Shown here in pieces: positions 33,422 to 41,275 of a stretch of 64,000 nt of DNA. The position numbers were made by a program, and so were the translations under genes. Below the pieces are notes generated by a model. That model saw only the letters and a list, made by a program, of their open reading frames with translations. It was not told the DNA's origin and searched no databases. The first letter of the stretch is position 1. Each line of letters begins with the position of its first letter. Source of the stretch: an uncultured Lachnospiraceae bacterium (GTDB lineage Bacteria > Bacillota > Clostridia > Lachnospirales > Lachnospiraceae); contig CANQBX010000014.1 in assembly GCA_947589095.1 (NCBI GenBank), positions 1 to 64,000 on the forward strand. The letters are read 5' to 3'.

Positions 33422-33446
33422 CGTCCGGCCCCTTTTGGGCCGGACG
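33422..33446. terminator. Terminator between cysE and the convergent recombinase gene
   Basis: Ten-base GC arms (33422-33431, 33437-33446) and a five-base T-rich loop between two convergent stop codons. Probably works in both directions. Confidence 0.7.
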
Positions 33447-34298
33447 TTACCATGTAATCAGCTGATCCAGCAGTTCCTGCTGCTCCTTGCTGGTTTTCGT
33501 CAGATAGATCCGGGTGGTCTCTATGTTTTCGTGTCCAAGCAGATCCGCCAGCAGCGAGATATCGTTGAACTGCGCCAGGAAATTGATGGCGAAGCGGTGG
33601 CGGAAGGAGTGGGGATAAACGGTGCTTTCATCAATGCCGTACAGGCGGGCGTAATGCTTGAGCTGCCAGCGGATCCCGCGCGGGGAGATGGGACGGCCCC
33701 GTCGGTTGACGAAGAGAAAGCCGCTGCGCTGCTGCTTCGCTTCGCACCAGTCCAGGGCCTCGGCGGCCAGCGCGTCCGGGAAATAGATACGCCGCAGCTT
33801 ACCGCCCTTGGAGTACAGATCCAGATAGCCGAGCGTCAGGTGCTCGACCTTGATCTGGATCAGCTCGCTGACTCTGGCGCCGGTGGCGCCTAAAAAACGC
33901 ACGACAAAATACCAGAGGTATCTGCCGTCCTCCCTAAGCCTCCGTTTCAGAAGCTCATAATCTTCATTGGAGATAACGGAATCGGAAAAGGATTTTTTCT
34001 GCAGCTTTACGGAGGGAAGCCGGAAATCCTTTAAGGGCAGCCACATCTCCCCATCATATTCCGTCAGGAAACGCAGATACCGGTTCATGGCGTGGATACG
34101 CAGATTCACGGTGGCCGGCCGGTAATGGGTGATCATATAGCTGCGGAACCGTTCCAGATTTTCGGCGCTCATGACCCGGTACATAGAATAATAAAGCCGC
34201 ACGCTTCCCAAATAGGCGGCGGTGGTATTGGCGGACAGATTCTTTTTCAGGTAATTTTCAAATGCCAGAATCAGGTCCTTCTGATTAGAAGTTATCAT
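33447..34298 (-). CDS. Tyrosine recombinase (second of a tandem pair)
   Basis: A 283-residue phage-integrase-family protein with a SAM-like core-binding N-terminal domain (about 5-95) and a catalytic domain. The catalytic residues are Arg in GATGARVSEL, Lys in YSKGGKLRR, H-x-x-R in HSFRHRF, His in LLGHENIETT and Tyr in RIYLT. It resembles small XerC/D-like enzymes. The C-terminal ending (EQQELLDQLITW) is shared with its upstream neighbour, from which it is separated by 6 bp. The pair is probably cotranscribed. Confidence 0.9.
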   Translation of the reverse strand: MITSNQKDLILAFENYLKKNLSANTTAAYLGSVRLYYSMYRVMSAENLERFRSYMITHYRPATVNLRIHAMNRYLRFLTEYDGEMWLPLKDFRLPSVKLQKKSFSDSVISNEDYELLKRRLREDGRYLWYFVVRFLGATGARVSELIQIKVEHLTLGYLDLYSKGGKLRRIYFPDALAAEALDWCEAKQQRSGFLFVNRRGRPISPRGIRWQLKHYARLYGIDESTVYPHSFRHRFAINFLAQFNDISLLADLLGHENIETTRIYLTKTSKEQQELLDQLITW

Positions 34299-34304
34299 AG
34301 GCCA

Positions 34305-35180
34305 TCACCAATTTACGATCTGATTAACAAGCTGTCTCTGCTCGGACGGGCTCCTGTGCAGATAGATGCGGGTGGTTTCGATGTTTTCGTGACCAAGGAT
34401 ATCGGAGAGCATGGACAGATCGCCGCAGGTCTCAATGAAATTCTTAGCGAACAGATGACGGAAGGAATGCGGGTGCAGAACAGCGGCGTCCAGGCCGTAC
34501 AGTCCCTCAAATTTGTGCAGCTGTCCGCGAATGCCGGAGGGCGTGATCGGATTGCCGAAGCGGTTCAGAAATACAAAGCCGGAGCGGCGCTTTTCGCGGG
34601 ACAGCCAGGTCAGGCATTCCTTGCGGACGGGAGCCGGAATATAGATGCGGCGGGATTTATTGCCTTTGGAATAGATGTCGGTATAACCGCGGCGGATATC
34701 CTCCGCCCGCAGCTGCACGACCTCGCTGACGCGCATGCCGGTGGTAGCCATGATACGAATGATAAAATAATAGAGATGGTTGCCGTCACGGATAAGGCAC
34801 CGTTTCAGATATTCGTAATCCGCCTGGCTGATCACATTTTCCAGAAAGGACTTCTGCTGGACATGGACCATGGTCATGCGCAGATCCGTCAGATGCAGGA
34901 ATTCCAAAAAGCAGTTCAGCGCGCGGATCCGGAGATTGATGGTCTGGGGCCTGTAATGCTCCAGAAGATAGCATTTGTAGAGCTTCAGATTGTCATAGCC
35001 GATAGTCTCATATAAAGATAGGAACTGTTCGGCCCCGTACCGATAGGAATGGATCGTGCTTTCGGCCAGCTGGCGTTTCCTGAGATAAAGCTGAAAATCC
35101 GTAAGCATCTGTTCCCGGACGGAGGACTCGCAGGTATCGGAGGATTTTGTCTGTGTAATTGTTTCTGTCATATAGCTCAC
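34305..35180 (-). CDS. Tyrosine recombinase (first of a tandem pair)
   Basis: A 291-residue paralogue of the neighbouring recombinase with the full catalytic set: Arg in TTGMRVSEV, Lys in YSKGNKSRR, HSFRHLF, LGHENIETT and Tyr in RIYLH. The ending EQRQLVNQIVNW mirrors its partner. A putative promoter on the minus strand (TTGATT at 35236-35231, 17 bp, TAAACT) and three 10-bp direct repeats lie upstream. Tandem recombinases of this kind in gut Clostridia often act on invertible DNA, but no inverted-repeat target is visible nearby. Confidence 0.9.
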   Translation of the reverse strand: MSYMTETITQTKSSDTCESSVREQMLTDFQLYLRKRQLAESTIHSYRYGAEQFLSLYETIGYDNLKLYKCYLLEHYRPQTINLRIRALNCFLEFLHLTDLRMTMVHVQQKSFLENVISQADYEYLKRCLIRDGNHLYYFIIRIMATTGMRVSEVVQLRAEDIRRGYTDIYSKGNKSRRIYIPAPVRKECLTWLSREKRRSGFVFLNRFGNPITPSGIRGQLHKFEGLYGLDAAVLHPHSFRHLFAKNFIETCGDLSMLSDILGHENIETTRIYLHRSPSEQRQLVNQIVNW

Positions 35181-35252
35181 ATCCTTTGAAATTAAATGGT
35201 ATCCTTAAGTTTATCCAGATAAAGTTTGAAAATCAAGATGATATTCAGATAA

Positions 35253-35282
35253 TGTCGAATTTTGTCGAATTTTGTCGAAATG
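35253..35282. repeat. Three tandem 10-bp repeats upstream of the recombinase pair
   Basis: TGTCGAATTT occurs twice in tandem and a third time with one or two changes, all at a 10-bp period, i.e. the same DNA face. They sit just upstream of the predicted -35 of the recombinase promoter and ~70 bp upstream of the opposite sipL gene. Confidence 0.8.
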
Positions 35283-35308
35283 GGACGAAAAACGGGCCAT
35301 TCGGAAAG

Positions 35309-35337
35309 GAATAAGAAACGGCGGCCGCTCATACATT
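35309..35337 (+). promoter_or_regulatory. SigmaE-type sporulation promoter of sipL
   Basis: GAATAAGA, 13-bp spacer, CATACATT: close to the full sigmaE consensus, at the same spacing as the spoIIID promoter. It lies 37 bp before the sipL start. Confidence 0.75.
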
Positions 35338-35374
35338 GATAAAAAAACATGCGGAAAGACGGGTGGTGCGGATT

Positions 35375-36940
35375 ATGCTGGAGCTGATCAAAACCAATAT
35401 TCATATGAACCGGTGGAAAAAGGATGCGGCCGTGCAGGTTACGCTGGACGACGATTTTATTGTGCCGGATACGATGGATGATGTGGAGCAGGTGATCATG
35501 GCGGCCGGGGATATTCAGGTGGAGTCTGTGCGAAATGCCGGCGATAAGGTGACGATAAAGGGGAAACTGGCGTTTCAAGTGCTTTACCGGCGGGAGGAGG
35601 GCGGCCTGCAGACGCTGGCAGGCTCGATCCAGTTTGAGGAGCCGGTCAATGTGCCGGAACTGGAGGAGAAGGACGCGGTGAGCGTATCCTGGGAACTGGA
35701 GGATCTGAGCGCGGGGCTTATTAATTCCCGGAAGCTGAGCGTGAAAGCCATTGTGACGCTGCGGGTGCGAATCGAGACGCTGTGCGACGCGGAGGCGGCG
35801 GTGGATGTGGTGACAGACGGGGACGGAAACGATCCGGAGGTAAGGAAATACCACACGGATGTGGCGGCGATCGCCGTGCGCCGCAAGGATACCTTCCGTA
35901 TCCGGGAGGATATCGCCCTGACCGGCAGCAAACCCTGCATCGATCATATCCTGTGGAACGAGATAAAGCCGCGGGGGGTGACCACAAAGCCGCTGGACGG
36001 CCAGATCCATGTGGAAGGAAGCCTTCTGGTCTTCGCGATCTATGAGGGCGAAGGAGAGAATACGCCGGTTCAGTGGATCGAGGAGACGGTGCCTTTCTCC
36101 GGCGAGGTGGAATTGGCGGAATCGGTGGAAGGCATGGTGCCGTCTATCGCCGTGCGGCTGGTACATAAGGATCTGGAGGCAAAGCCGGATTACGACGGAG
36201 AGATGCGCTGCCTGGATTTGGATGCGGTGCTGGAGCTGGATATGAAGCTCTATGAGGAGAAGCCGTTGGAGCTGGTCAGCGATCTGTACGCTACGGACCG
36301 GGAGATCACGCTTCAGACCGGCGAGGTGGGCTTTGACCGGCTTCTGACCAAGAACACCGGCAAGTGTAAGGTCTCGGAGAAGATCGACCTGGGCGGCGGA
36401 GCGCGTGTCCTGCAGATCTGCCATTATGACGCGGCGGTGCGCGTCGACGAGGTTCAGGTTCGTAACGGGGCGGTGACGGTGAGCGGCGTTCTGGATATTT
36501 TTCTGCTGTATATGACCTCCGACGACATGGAACCGGTGAAATCCGTGACAGAACCGGTACCCTTCGAATATGTGGCGGAGGCGGAAGGGGCCGGAGAGGA
36601 CAGCGTCTGCCAGCTGAACGCCGGTCTGGAGCAGCTTACGGCAGTGATGCTGGGAAGCGGGAATGTAGAAATAAAGGCTGTGCTGAGCCTGGATCTGCTT
36701 GTGCTGAATCCGGTGCGGGAGACCGTGATCGCCAGCGTCTCCGAGACGCCCGTCGATATGGAGAAGCTGCAGGCCATGCCCGGCGTTGTGGGCTATATCG
36801 TTCAGCCGGGAGATACGCTGTGGGAGATTGCAAAGAGGTTTCGCACGACCGGCGCGAGCGTGAAGAAAATGAGCGGCCTGGAGCGGGACGAGGTGAAGGC
36901 GGGGGACCGGCTGATCCTGGTGAAAGAGGTAGCGAATTAA
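35375..36940 (+). CDS. sipL: SipL-like spore coat morphogenesis protein (SPOCS domains, LysM)
   Basis: The 521-residue protein has repeated DUF3794/SPOCS domains (from about 20 to 440) and a C-terminal LysM domain (about 475-518, starting GYIVQPGDTLWEIAKRF). This is the layout of SipL of Clostridioides difficile, which binds SpoIVA through LysM and is needed to build the coat around the forespore. The ATG at 35375 follows GGGTGGTGCGG; an upstream in-frame ATG would overlap the promoter. The sigmaE promoter supports mother-cell expression. Confidence 0.88.
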   Translation: MLELIKTNIHMNRWKKDAAVQVTLDDDFIVPDTMDDVEQVIMAAGDIQVESVRNAGDKVTIKGKLAFQVLYRREEGGLQTLAGSIQFEEPVNVPELEEKDAVSVSWELEDLSAGLINSRKLSVKAIVTLRVRIETLCDAEAAVDVVTDGDGNDPEVRKYHTDVAAIAVRRKDTFRIREDIALTGSKPCIDHILWNEIKPRGVTTKPLDGQIHVEGSLLVFAIYEGEGENTPVQWIEETVPFSGEVELAESVEGMVPSIAVRLVHKDLEAKPDYDGEMRCLDLDAVLELDMKLYEEKPLELVSDLYATDREITLQTGEVGFDRLLTKNTGKCKVSEKIDLGGGARVLQICHYDAAVRVDEVQVRNGAVTVSGVLDIFLLYMTSDDMEPVKSVTEPVPFEYVAEAEGAGEDSVCQLNAGLEQLTAVMLGSGNVEIKAVLSLDLLVLNPVRETVIASVSETPVDMEKLQAMPGVVGYIVQPGDTLWEIAKRFRTTGASVKKMSGLERDEVKAGDRLILVKEVAN

Positions 36941-37262
36941 AAAATGGATAAAGCTGGATGCACAAATCCATATTTGTAGGATATAATAGACTATAAGGTT
37001 CAATGAATATCGGCTCGCCAGCCAGTGTGCAGCGTTCCCGGTCAGTCCCAGTGCGGCTGGCCGGGGAAGCGGACTGTAAACGACAGCAGCGAAAACGCAT
37101 CCAGCTGGTGCTTCAGATAGATCAGGGCAACCTGGGCGGCGCCGCGCCCTGCTAACGCGGCGGCGTCTACATAGCGGAGGCGGACGCGCAGATCCGGCGG
37201 GGAAGGCGGTTCCTTGCAGGATGCCGGTATCCGGCGGGCGCCGCGGGATTGGGGAACAGAAG
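36941..37262. other. Intergenic stretch with a promoter-like -10 and a minus-strand coding remnant
   Basis: A TATAAT at 36982-36987 lies early in this 322-bp stretch. On the minus strand, about 37042-37210 reads like the end of a coding region (PDLRVRLRYVDAAALAG ... FPGQPHWD then TGA) with GC-rich third positions. No start with a ribosome binding site is found, so it may be a gene remnant. Confidence 0.35.
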
Positions 37263-37511
37263 ATGAACTATACATATATCGTAAAATGTGCGGATGGAAC
37301 GCTGTATTGCGGATGGACAAACCATCTGCCGGAGCGCGTCGCCGCCCACAACAGCGGGAAAGGCGCCAAGTATACGAAAAGCCGCCGTCCGGTGGAGCTG
37401 GTCTACTATGAGGAGTTTGAGACGAAGGAGGAGGCTATGCGCAGGGAGGCGCAGATCAAGCGGATGGAGAGGGCGGAGAAGCTGGAACTGATCGTAGGAT
37501 GGGGGATTTAG
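37263..37511 (+). CDS. GIY-YIG nuclease-fold protein (YhbQ/UPF0213-like)
   Basis: The 82-residue protein is one GIY-YIG domain: YTYIVKCADGTLYCGWT at the start holds the Tyr pair, followed by RVAAHNSGKGAKYT with the conserved Arg and His, and a Glu (VYYEEFETKEEAM). This small family is thought to act on DNA but its role is unsettled. ATG at 37263 follows GGGGAACAGAAG. Confidence 0.88.
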   Translation: MNYTYIVKCADGTLYCGWTNHLPERVAAHNSGKGAKYTKSRRPVELVYYEEFETKEEAMRREAQIKRMERAEKLELIVGWGI

Positions 37512-37549
37512 GAGAGGAAACTGCTTGGTTGTATGGGCGCGGGAGGTAC

Positions 37550-37805
37550 GCGTTACAGGCGGGGGCCGGAGCACATCCCGGACGCTCATGACTCCGAAGG
37601 GAAGTCTTTCTAAATTCAAAAACGCCGGTTTGAGGGCAACGGCAAATTCGCGTGAACTCCTGATGAGTTCACGCTCAGGTTGCCGCTCCGCCCATGACTT
37701 GAGGTCATGGGCTTCGGCCCTCAGACTGGCGTTTTCTCATTAAGAAAGACTAACCCTTCTCCGTAAATCGCGTTCGGGATGTGCTCCGACCCCCGCCTGT
37801 AACGC
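37550..37805. repeat. 256-bp inverted-repeat element with nested hairpins
   Basis: The ends (37550-37611 and 37743-37805) are near-perfect inverted repeats of about 62 bp, beginning GCGTTACAGGCGGGGG. Inside lies a second inverted pair (AAAACGCC near 37618 and GGCGTTTT near 37728). Two perfect short hairpins follow: 10-bp arms at about 37650-37674 and 9-bp arms at about 37690-37712. It holds no gene. It may be a non-autonomous transposon (MITE, perhaps IS200/IS605-derived) or a structured RNA. Most arm mismatches become G-U pairs if read from the plus strand. Confidence 0.75.
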
Positions 37806-37869
37806 TGTGTTTTCGCGGGAAGGATATATACGGGGAATATGGCTGGTATTTGGATGGCTGTTTCAATAT

Positions 37870-37915
37870 GGGCCTCCCCTGCCGCGGATTGAGCTTTCCG
37901 CGGCGGGGGAGGCCC
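37870..37915. terminator. Strong 19-bp hairpin between the repeat element and amt
   Basis: Arms 37870-37888 and 37897-37915 pair over 19 bp with one G-T wobble; 8-base loop. It lies ~80 bp past the amt stop on the minus strand and has no T-run on either strand. Confidence 0.5.
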
Positions 37916-37995
37916 GCTCATATAAGGAACAAAATGTTGGGGTGTGTCAGATTGGAATTGGGTTGATTACGCTATGTCCGGACTGGAGCTTCGCA

Positions 37996-39744
37996 TCACT
38001 CGACGTCCTGCAGCGCCGCGAAGTCTTCCTCGCCGGTGCGGATCTTGACGACCTTCTCCACGCCGTAGACGAAGATCTTGCCGTCGCCGATGTGGCCGGT
38101 GTAGAGGGCCTTCTTGGCGGCTTCGATGACGGAGTCGACCGGGATCTTGCTGACGACGACCTCCAGCTTTACCTTCGGAAGCAGGGTCACGTCCATCTCG
38201 ACGCCGCGGTACATTTCCCCGGCGCCCTTCTGGACGCCGCAGCCCATGACCTGGGTCACGGTCATGCCGGTGACGCCTAAGTTGTTCATGGCGGTCTTGA
38301 TCTGCTCGTAGCTGGACAGCTTGGTGATGATGACGATCTTGTGCATCATGTAGGAGTCCGCATCCGGCATCTTCACGACCTTGATGGCCGCGGCCTTCTC
38401 GGCCGGGGAGGCGGCTGAGTAGTCGGACACGCCCAGATCCGTGTTCTCATTGACATCCATGGTCATCGTGTTGGAGATATCAATGATGGAGAAGCCGGAG
38501 TAGGCGGAGGGCAGGCCGTGTTCGGTGGAATCCAGGCCCGTGATCTCCTCCTCGCGGGAGACGCGCAGGCCCACCAGCTTCTTAATGACCAGAAATGCCA
38601 GCGTCATCGTGACGACAGTCCAGGCGGCCACAGTGATAAAGCCCAGAAGCTGCAGCCCCAGCTGATGGAAGCCGCCGCCGTAGAACAGACCCGCGACGGA
38701 GTCGTTGCCGGGGGCAGAGGTGGTGGCGAACAGGCCGACCGCGATGGTGCCCCAGATGCCGTTCATGCAGTGGACAGCCACGGCGCCGACCGGATCGTCG
38801 ACGCGCAGCTTATTGTCCAGGAACCACACGCCGAAGACCACCAGGAGTCCGGCCACCGCACCGATAATGGCTGCGCCCAGGGCGTCGGTCACATCGCAGG
38901 GGGCGGTGATGGCGACCAGACCGGCCAGGGAAGCGTTTAAGCACATGGACACGTCGGGCTTGCCGTATTTGATCCAGGTGAAGGCCATGCAGACAACGGT
39001 CGCCACAGACGGGGCCACGGTGGTGGTCAGGAATACGCTTCCCAGCTGCTCTACGCTTGTGCAGGCGGCGCCGTTGAAGCCGTACCAACCCAGCCACAGG
39101 ATGAAGACGCCCAGGCAGCCGATGGGAAGGTTGTGGCCCGGGAAGGCGTTAACCTTCGTGATCTTGCCGGCCTTGTCGCGGACGAATTTGCCGATGCGGG
39201 GACCTAAGAGCCAGGCGCCGATCAGGGCTGTGATGCCGCCGACCATGTGGATCGCACAGGAGCCGGCGAAATCATGGAAGCCCAGCTGGGCCAGCCACCC
39301 GCCGCCCCAGATCCAGTGGGCCTCGATGGGGTAGATGACCACCGAGATCACCGCCGAGTAGATGCAGTAGCTTAAGAATTTGGTCCGCTCCGCCATGGCG
39401 CCGGATACGATGGTCGCCGTGGTTGCGCAGAACACCAGGTTGAATACGAAATTGGACCAGTCGAAATTGGCGTAGTCCGTGAAGATCGCGAAGCTGGGCT
39501 TGCCGATGAAGCCGCCGATGTCCTCGCCCAGCAGGAGGCTGAAGCCGATGGGCACGAAGACCATGCAGCCGATGCAGAAATCCATCAGATTCTTCATCAG
39601 GATGTTGCCCGCGTTCTTGGCCCGGGTAAAGCCGGTCTCCACCATCGCGAAGCCGGCCTGCATCCAGAATACCAGGGCCGCGCCGATCAGGAACCAGACG
39701 GCGAATACTTCGCTGTTTACAGCACGAAAGATTTCTTCTGTCAT
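37996..39744 (-). CDS. amt: Ammonium transporter fused to a PII signalling domain (Amt-GlnK)
   Basis: The 582-residue protein has an Amt channel of 11 membrane helices (about 1-410; landmarks FWMQAGFAMVETGFTR, SNFVFNLVFCATTATIVSGAMAERT, HMVGGITALIGAW) with the pore His pair region. A linker (~410-470) and a complete PII domain (~470-582) follow: VTGMTVTQVMGCG, T-loop GEMYRGVEM, LPKVKLEVVV, TGHIGDGKIFV, RTGEED. PII normally plugs Amt when nitrogen is plentiful; fusion ties the two together. The Tyr51 uridylylation site is Met here, so control is probably by ligand binding only. Start at 39744 follows AGAGGAGAAAGAGTT; a longer in-frame start at 39888 lacks a ribosome binding site and crosses a terminator. 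Confidence 0.92.
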   Translation of the reverse strand: MTEEIFRAVNSEVFAVWFLIGAALVFWMQAGFAMVETGFTRAKNAGNILMKNLMDFCIGCMVFVPIGFSLLLGEDIGGFIGKPSFAIFTDYANFDWSNFVFNLVFCATTATIVSGAMAERTKFLSYCIYSAVISVVIYPIEAHWIWGGGWLAQLGFHDFAGSCAIHMVGGITALIGAWLLGPRIGKFVRDKAGKITKVNAFPGHNLPIGCLGVFILWLGWYGFNGAACTSVEQLGSVFLTTTVAPSVATVVCMAFTWIKYGKPDVSMCLNASLAGLVAITAPCDVTDALGAAIIGAVAGLLVVFGVWFLDNKLRVDDPVGAVAVHCMNGIWGTIAVGLFATTSAPGNDSVAGLFYGGGFHQLGLQLLGFITVAAWTVVTMTLAFLVIKKLVGLRVSREEEITGLDSTEHGLPSAYSGFSIIDISNTMTMDVNENTDLGVSDYSAASPAEKAAAIKVVKMPDADSYMMHKIVIITKLSSYEQIKTAMNNLGVTGMTVTQVMGCGVQKGAGEMYRGVEMDVTLLPKVKLEVVVSKIPVDSVIEAAKKALYTGHIGDGKIFVYGVEKVVKIRTGEEDFAALQDVE

Positions 39745-39806
39745 AACTCTTTCTCCTCTCATCCTTTTTCGGGATCGTACAAAGCGGTTCCCCGTTCGGT
39801 ATACGG

Positions 39807-39850
39807 AAAAGGGCGAAGGTGCTTTCCTCCTCTTGAAAGCTCCTTCGCCC
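39807..39850 (-). terminator. Second leader terminator before amt
   Basis: On the minus strand a 9-bp GC stem (GGGCGAAGG/CCTTCGCCC) continues into a 6-bp stem after one mismatch, with loop AAGAGGAG, then TTTT. It is 63 bp before the amt start, so it would stop transcription unless overridden. Confidence 0.8.
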
Positions 39851-39954
39851 TGCGCAGTGACCCCGATATTTTCGATGAACGTTTTCATGAAGCCGCGCCG
39901 GTCAGCCTGCGGCCGGGGTACCTCCGGCGGCGTGGGGGCCTGTGCACGGCAGTG

Positions 39955-39984
39955 AAAAAGGGACTATGGTCATTCCATAGCCCC
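39955..39984 (-). terminator. First leader terminator before amt
   Basis: A 10-bp stem with one G-U pair (GGGGCTATGG/CCATAGTCCC), 5-base loop and TTTTT on the minus strand. It starts about 13 nt after the predicted transcription start, in front of a second terminator. Confidence 0.82.
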
Positions 39985-40003
39985 TTCGCTCATCACGCAC
40001 TTC

Positions 40004-40032
40004 ATGATAACACTGTGTTAAATCATTGTCAA
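40004..40032 (-). promoter_or_regulatory. Promoter of amt-glnK
   Basis: On the minus strand TTGACA (40032-40027), exact 17-bp spacer, TATCAT (40009-40004). The predicted start near 39997 gives a ~250-nt leader with two terminators. Confidence 0.8.
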
Positions 40033-40164
40033 CAAATAATTTGGTCAATATTTTTTTGCCGCTTTCGAAAAATTCTGTGAAAAATTACAGAAATTTCTAT
40101 GAAATAGACAGGACAGGCAGCTGTTATGGGAGAATATCATAAAATTTTTTTGGAAATATGTACT

Positions 40165-40192
40165 TGCAATTTGTGAAATACAGTATATAATA
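40165..40192 (+). promoter_or_regulatory. Promoter of ispE
   Basis: TTGCAA (40165-40170), 16-bp spacer, TATAAT (40187-40192). The -10 lies inside the first copy of a 14-bp repeat array. Confidence 0.65.
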
Positions 40193-40236
40193 TACAGTAT
40201 ATAGCATACAGTATACAATAGACAGTATACAGAAAG
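40181..40236. repeat. Four 14-bp direct repeats over the ispE promoter
   Basis: ACAGTATA recurs at 40181, 40195, 40209 and 40223, exactly every 14 bp, with AT-rich spacers. It may be an operator array or a variable-number repeat. Confidence 0.8.
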
Positions 40237-40293
40237 CGGCGTATCACACGCAGCTTCTGTAGACGGTATGACACAGAAGGAGAACGACAGCCC

Positions 40294-41184
40294 ATGGTGC
40301 GGTACCTGAGCCTGAAGGCCTACGGTAAAGTGAATCTGGCCCTGGATGTCCTGCGCAGACGCGAGGACGGTTATCACGAAGTCCGCATGGTGATGCAGAC
40401 GGTGGGACTCTACGATAAGATCGATCTTTACTGTACGGAGAAGCCCGGCATCACGATCGAGACGAACCTTTATTATCTTCCCGTGAATGAGAACAATCTG
40501 GTCTATAAGGCGGCCGCCATGCTGATGGAAGAGTTCGGCGTGGAGCAGGGAGTACATATCCGGCTTAAGAAATTTATTCCGGTTGCGGCGGGGATGGCCG
40601 GCGGCAGCAGCGATGCGGCGGCGGCGCTCTATGGCGTGAACCGGATGTTCGGCCTTGGCCTGAGCATGGAACAGCTGCAGCAGCGGGGAGCGAGGATCGG
40701 GGCCGATGTGCCTTACTGCGTGATGCGGGGAACGGCTCTGTGCGAGGGGATTGGAGAGATACTGACGCCGCTTCCCCCGATGCCCCAGTGCCAGATCCTG
40801 ATCGCCAAACCGGCGGTCAGCGTTTCCACAAAGAGCGTCTATGAGAAGCTTCGGGCGGATGAGCTGACGCCGGAGCAGCATCCGGATATCGACGGTATGG
40901 TGGATGCCATCCGGCGGCAGGATATCCTGGCGGCAGCCTCGAAGATGGGTAACGTTCTGGAAAGCGTCACGGTGCCGGAGCATCCGGAGATCGCCGCGAT
41001 CCGGGAGCTTATGATGGAATCCGGCGCGGTGAACGCGATGATGAGCGGCAGCGGTCCCACGGTTTTCGGATTGTTTACAAGTCCGCGGATGGCGTCTTCG
41101 GCCTATGAGAAGATGCGTTACGGGGCAGGCAGCCAGCTGGCCAGACAGGTGTACCTGACGAATCTGTTCAATCGGAAGACATGA
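40294..41184 (+). CDS. ispE: 4-diphosphocytidyl-2-C-methyl-D-erythritol kinase
   Basis: The 296-residue GHMP kinase has the family start (LKAYGKVNLALDVLRRREDGYHEV), the ATP-binding PVAAGMAGGSSDAAAALYG loop (about residues 97-113) and the C-terminal MMSGSGPTVFGLF motif. It phosphorylates CDP-methylerythritol with ATP in the MEP isoprenoid pathway. ATG follows AGAAGGAGAACGACAGCCC. It is followed by a GntR regulator, an arrangement I do not consider functionally informative. Confidence 0.95.
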   Translation: MVRYLSLKAYGKVNLALDVLRRREDGYHEVRMVMQTVGLYDKIDLYCTEKPGITIETNLYYLPVNENNLVYKAAAMLMEEFGVEQGVHIRLKKFIPVAAGMAGGSSDAAAALYGVNRMFGLGLSMEQLQQRGARIGADVPYCVMRGTALCEGIGEILTPLPPMPQCQILIAKPAVSVSTKSVYEKLRADELTPEQHPDIDGMVDAIRRQDILAAASKMGNVLESVTVPEHPEIAAIRELMMESGAVNAMMSGSGPTVFGLFTSPRMASSAYEKMRYGAGSQLARQVYLTNLFNRKT

Positions 41185-41275
41185 CGGGATGGCGGCTGAA
41201 AAGAAGAGCCAAAGATAAGGCCTGCCGGATCGGGAAACGGCAGAACATAATTTACGGGAAGAAAAATGATTAAGG

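Noticed and set aside
35192..37003. 603-codon open frame antisense to sipL
   Set aside because: A shadow of the GC-rich sipL coding strand; the sense frame has clear SPOCS and LysM domains.
39745..39888. N-terminal extension of the Amt-PII protein
   Set aside because: The upstream ATG lacks a ribosome binding site and the extension would be encoded across a terminator hairpin.
39970..39993. Eight-codon leader peptide inside the first amt terminator
   Set aside because: It begins only a few bases after the predicted transcript start, leaving no room for a ribosome binding site.
40181..40236. CRISPR array
   Set aside because: The units are only 14 bp with 6-bp spacers; no array-like repeat-spacer pattern or cas genes anywhere in the window.
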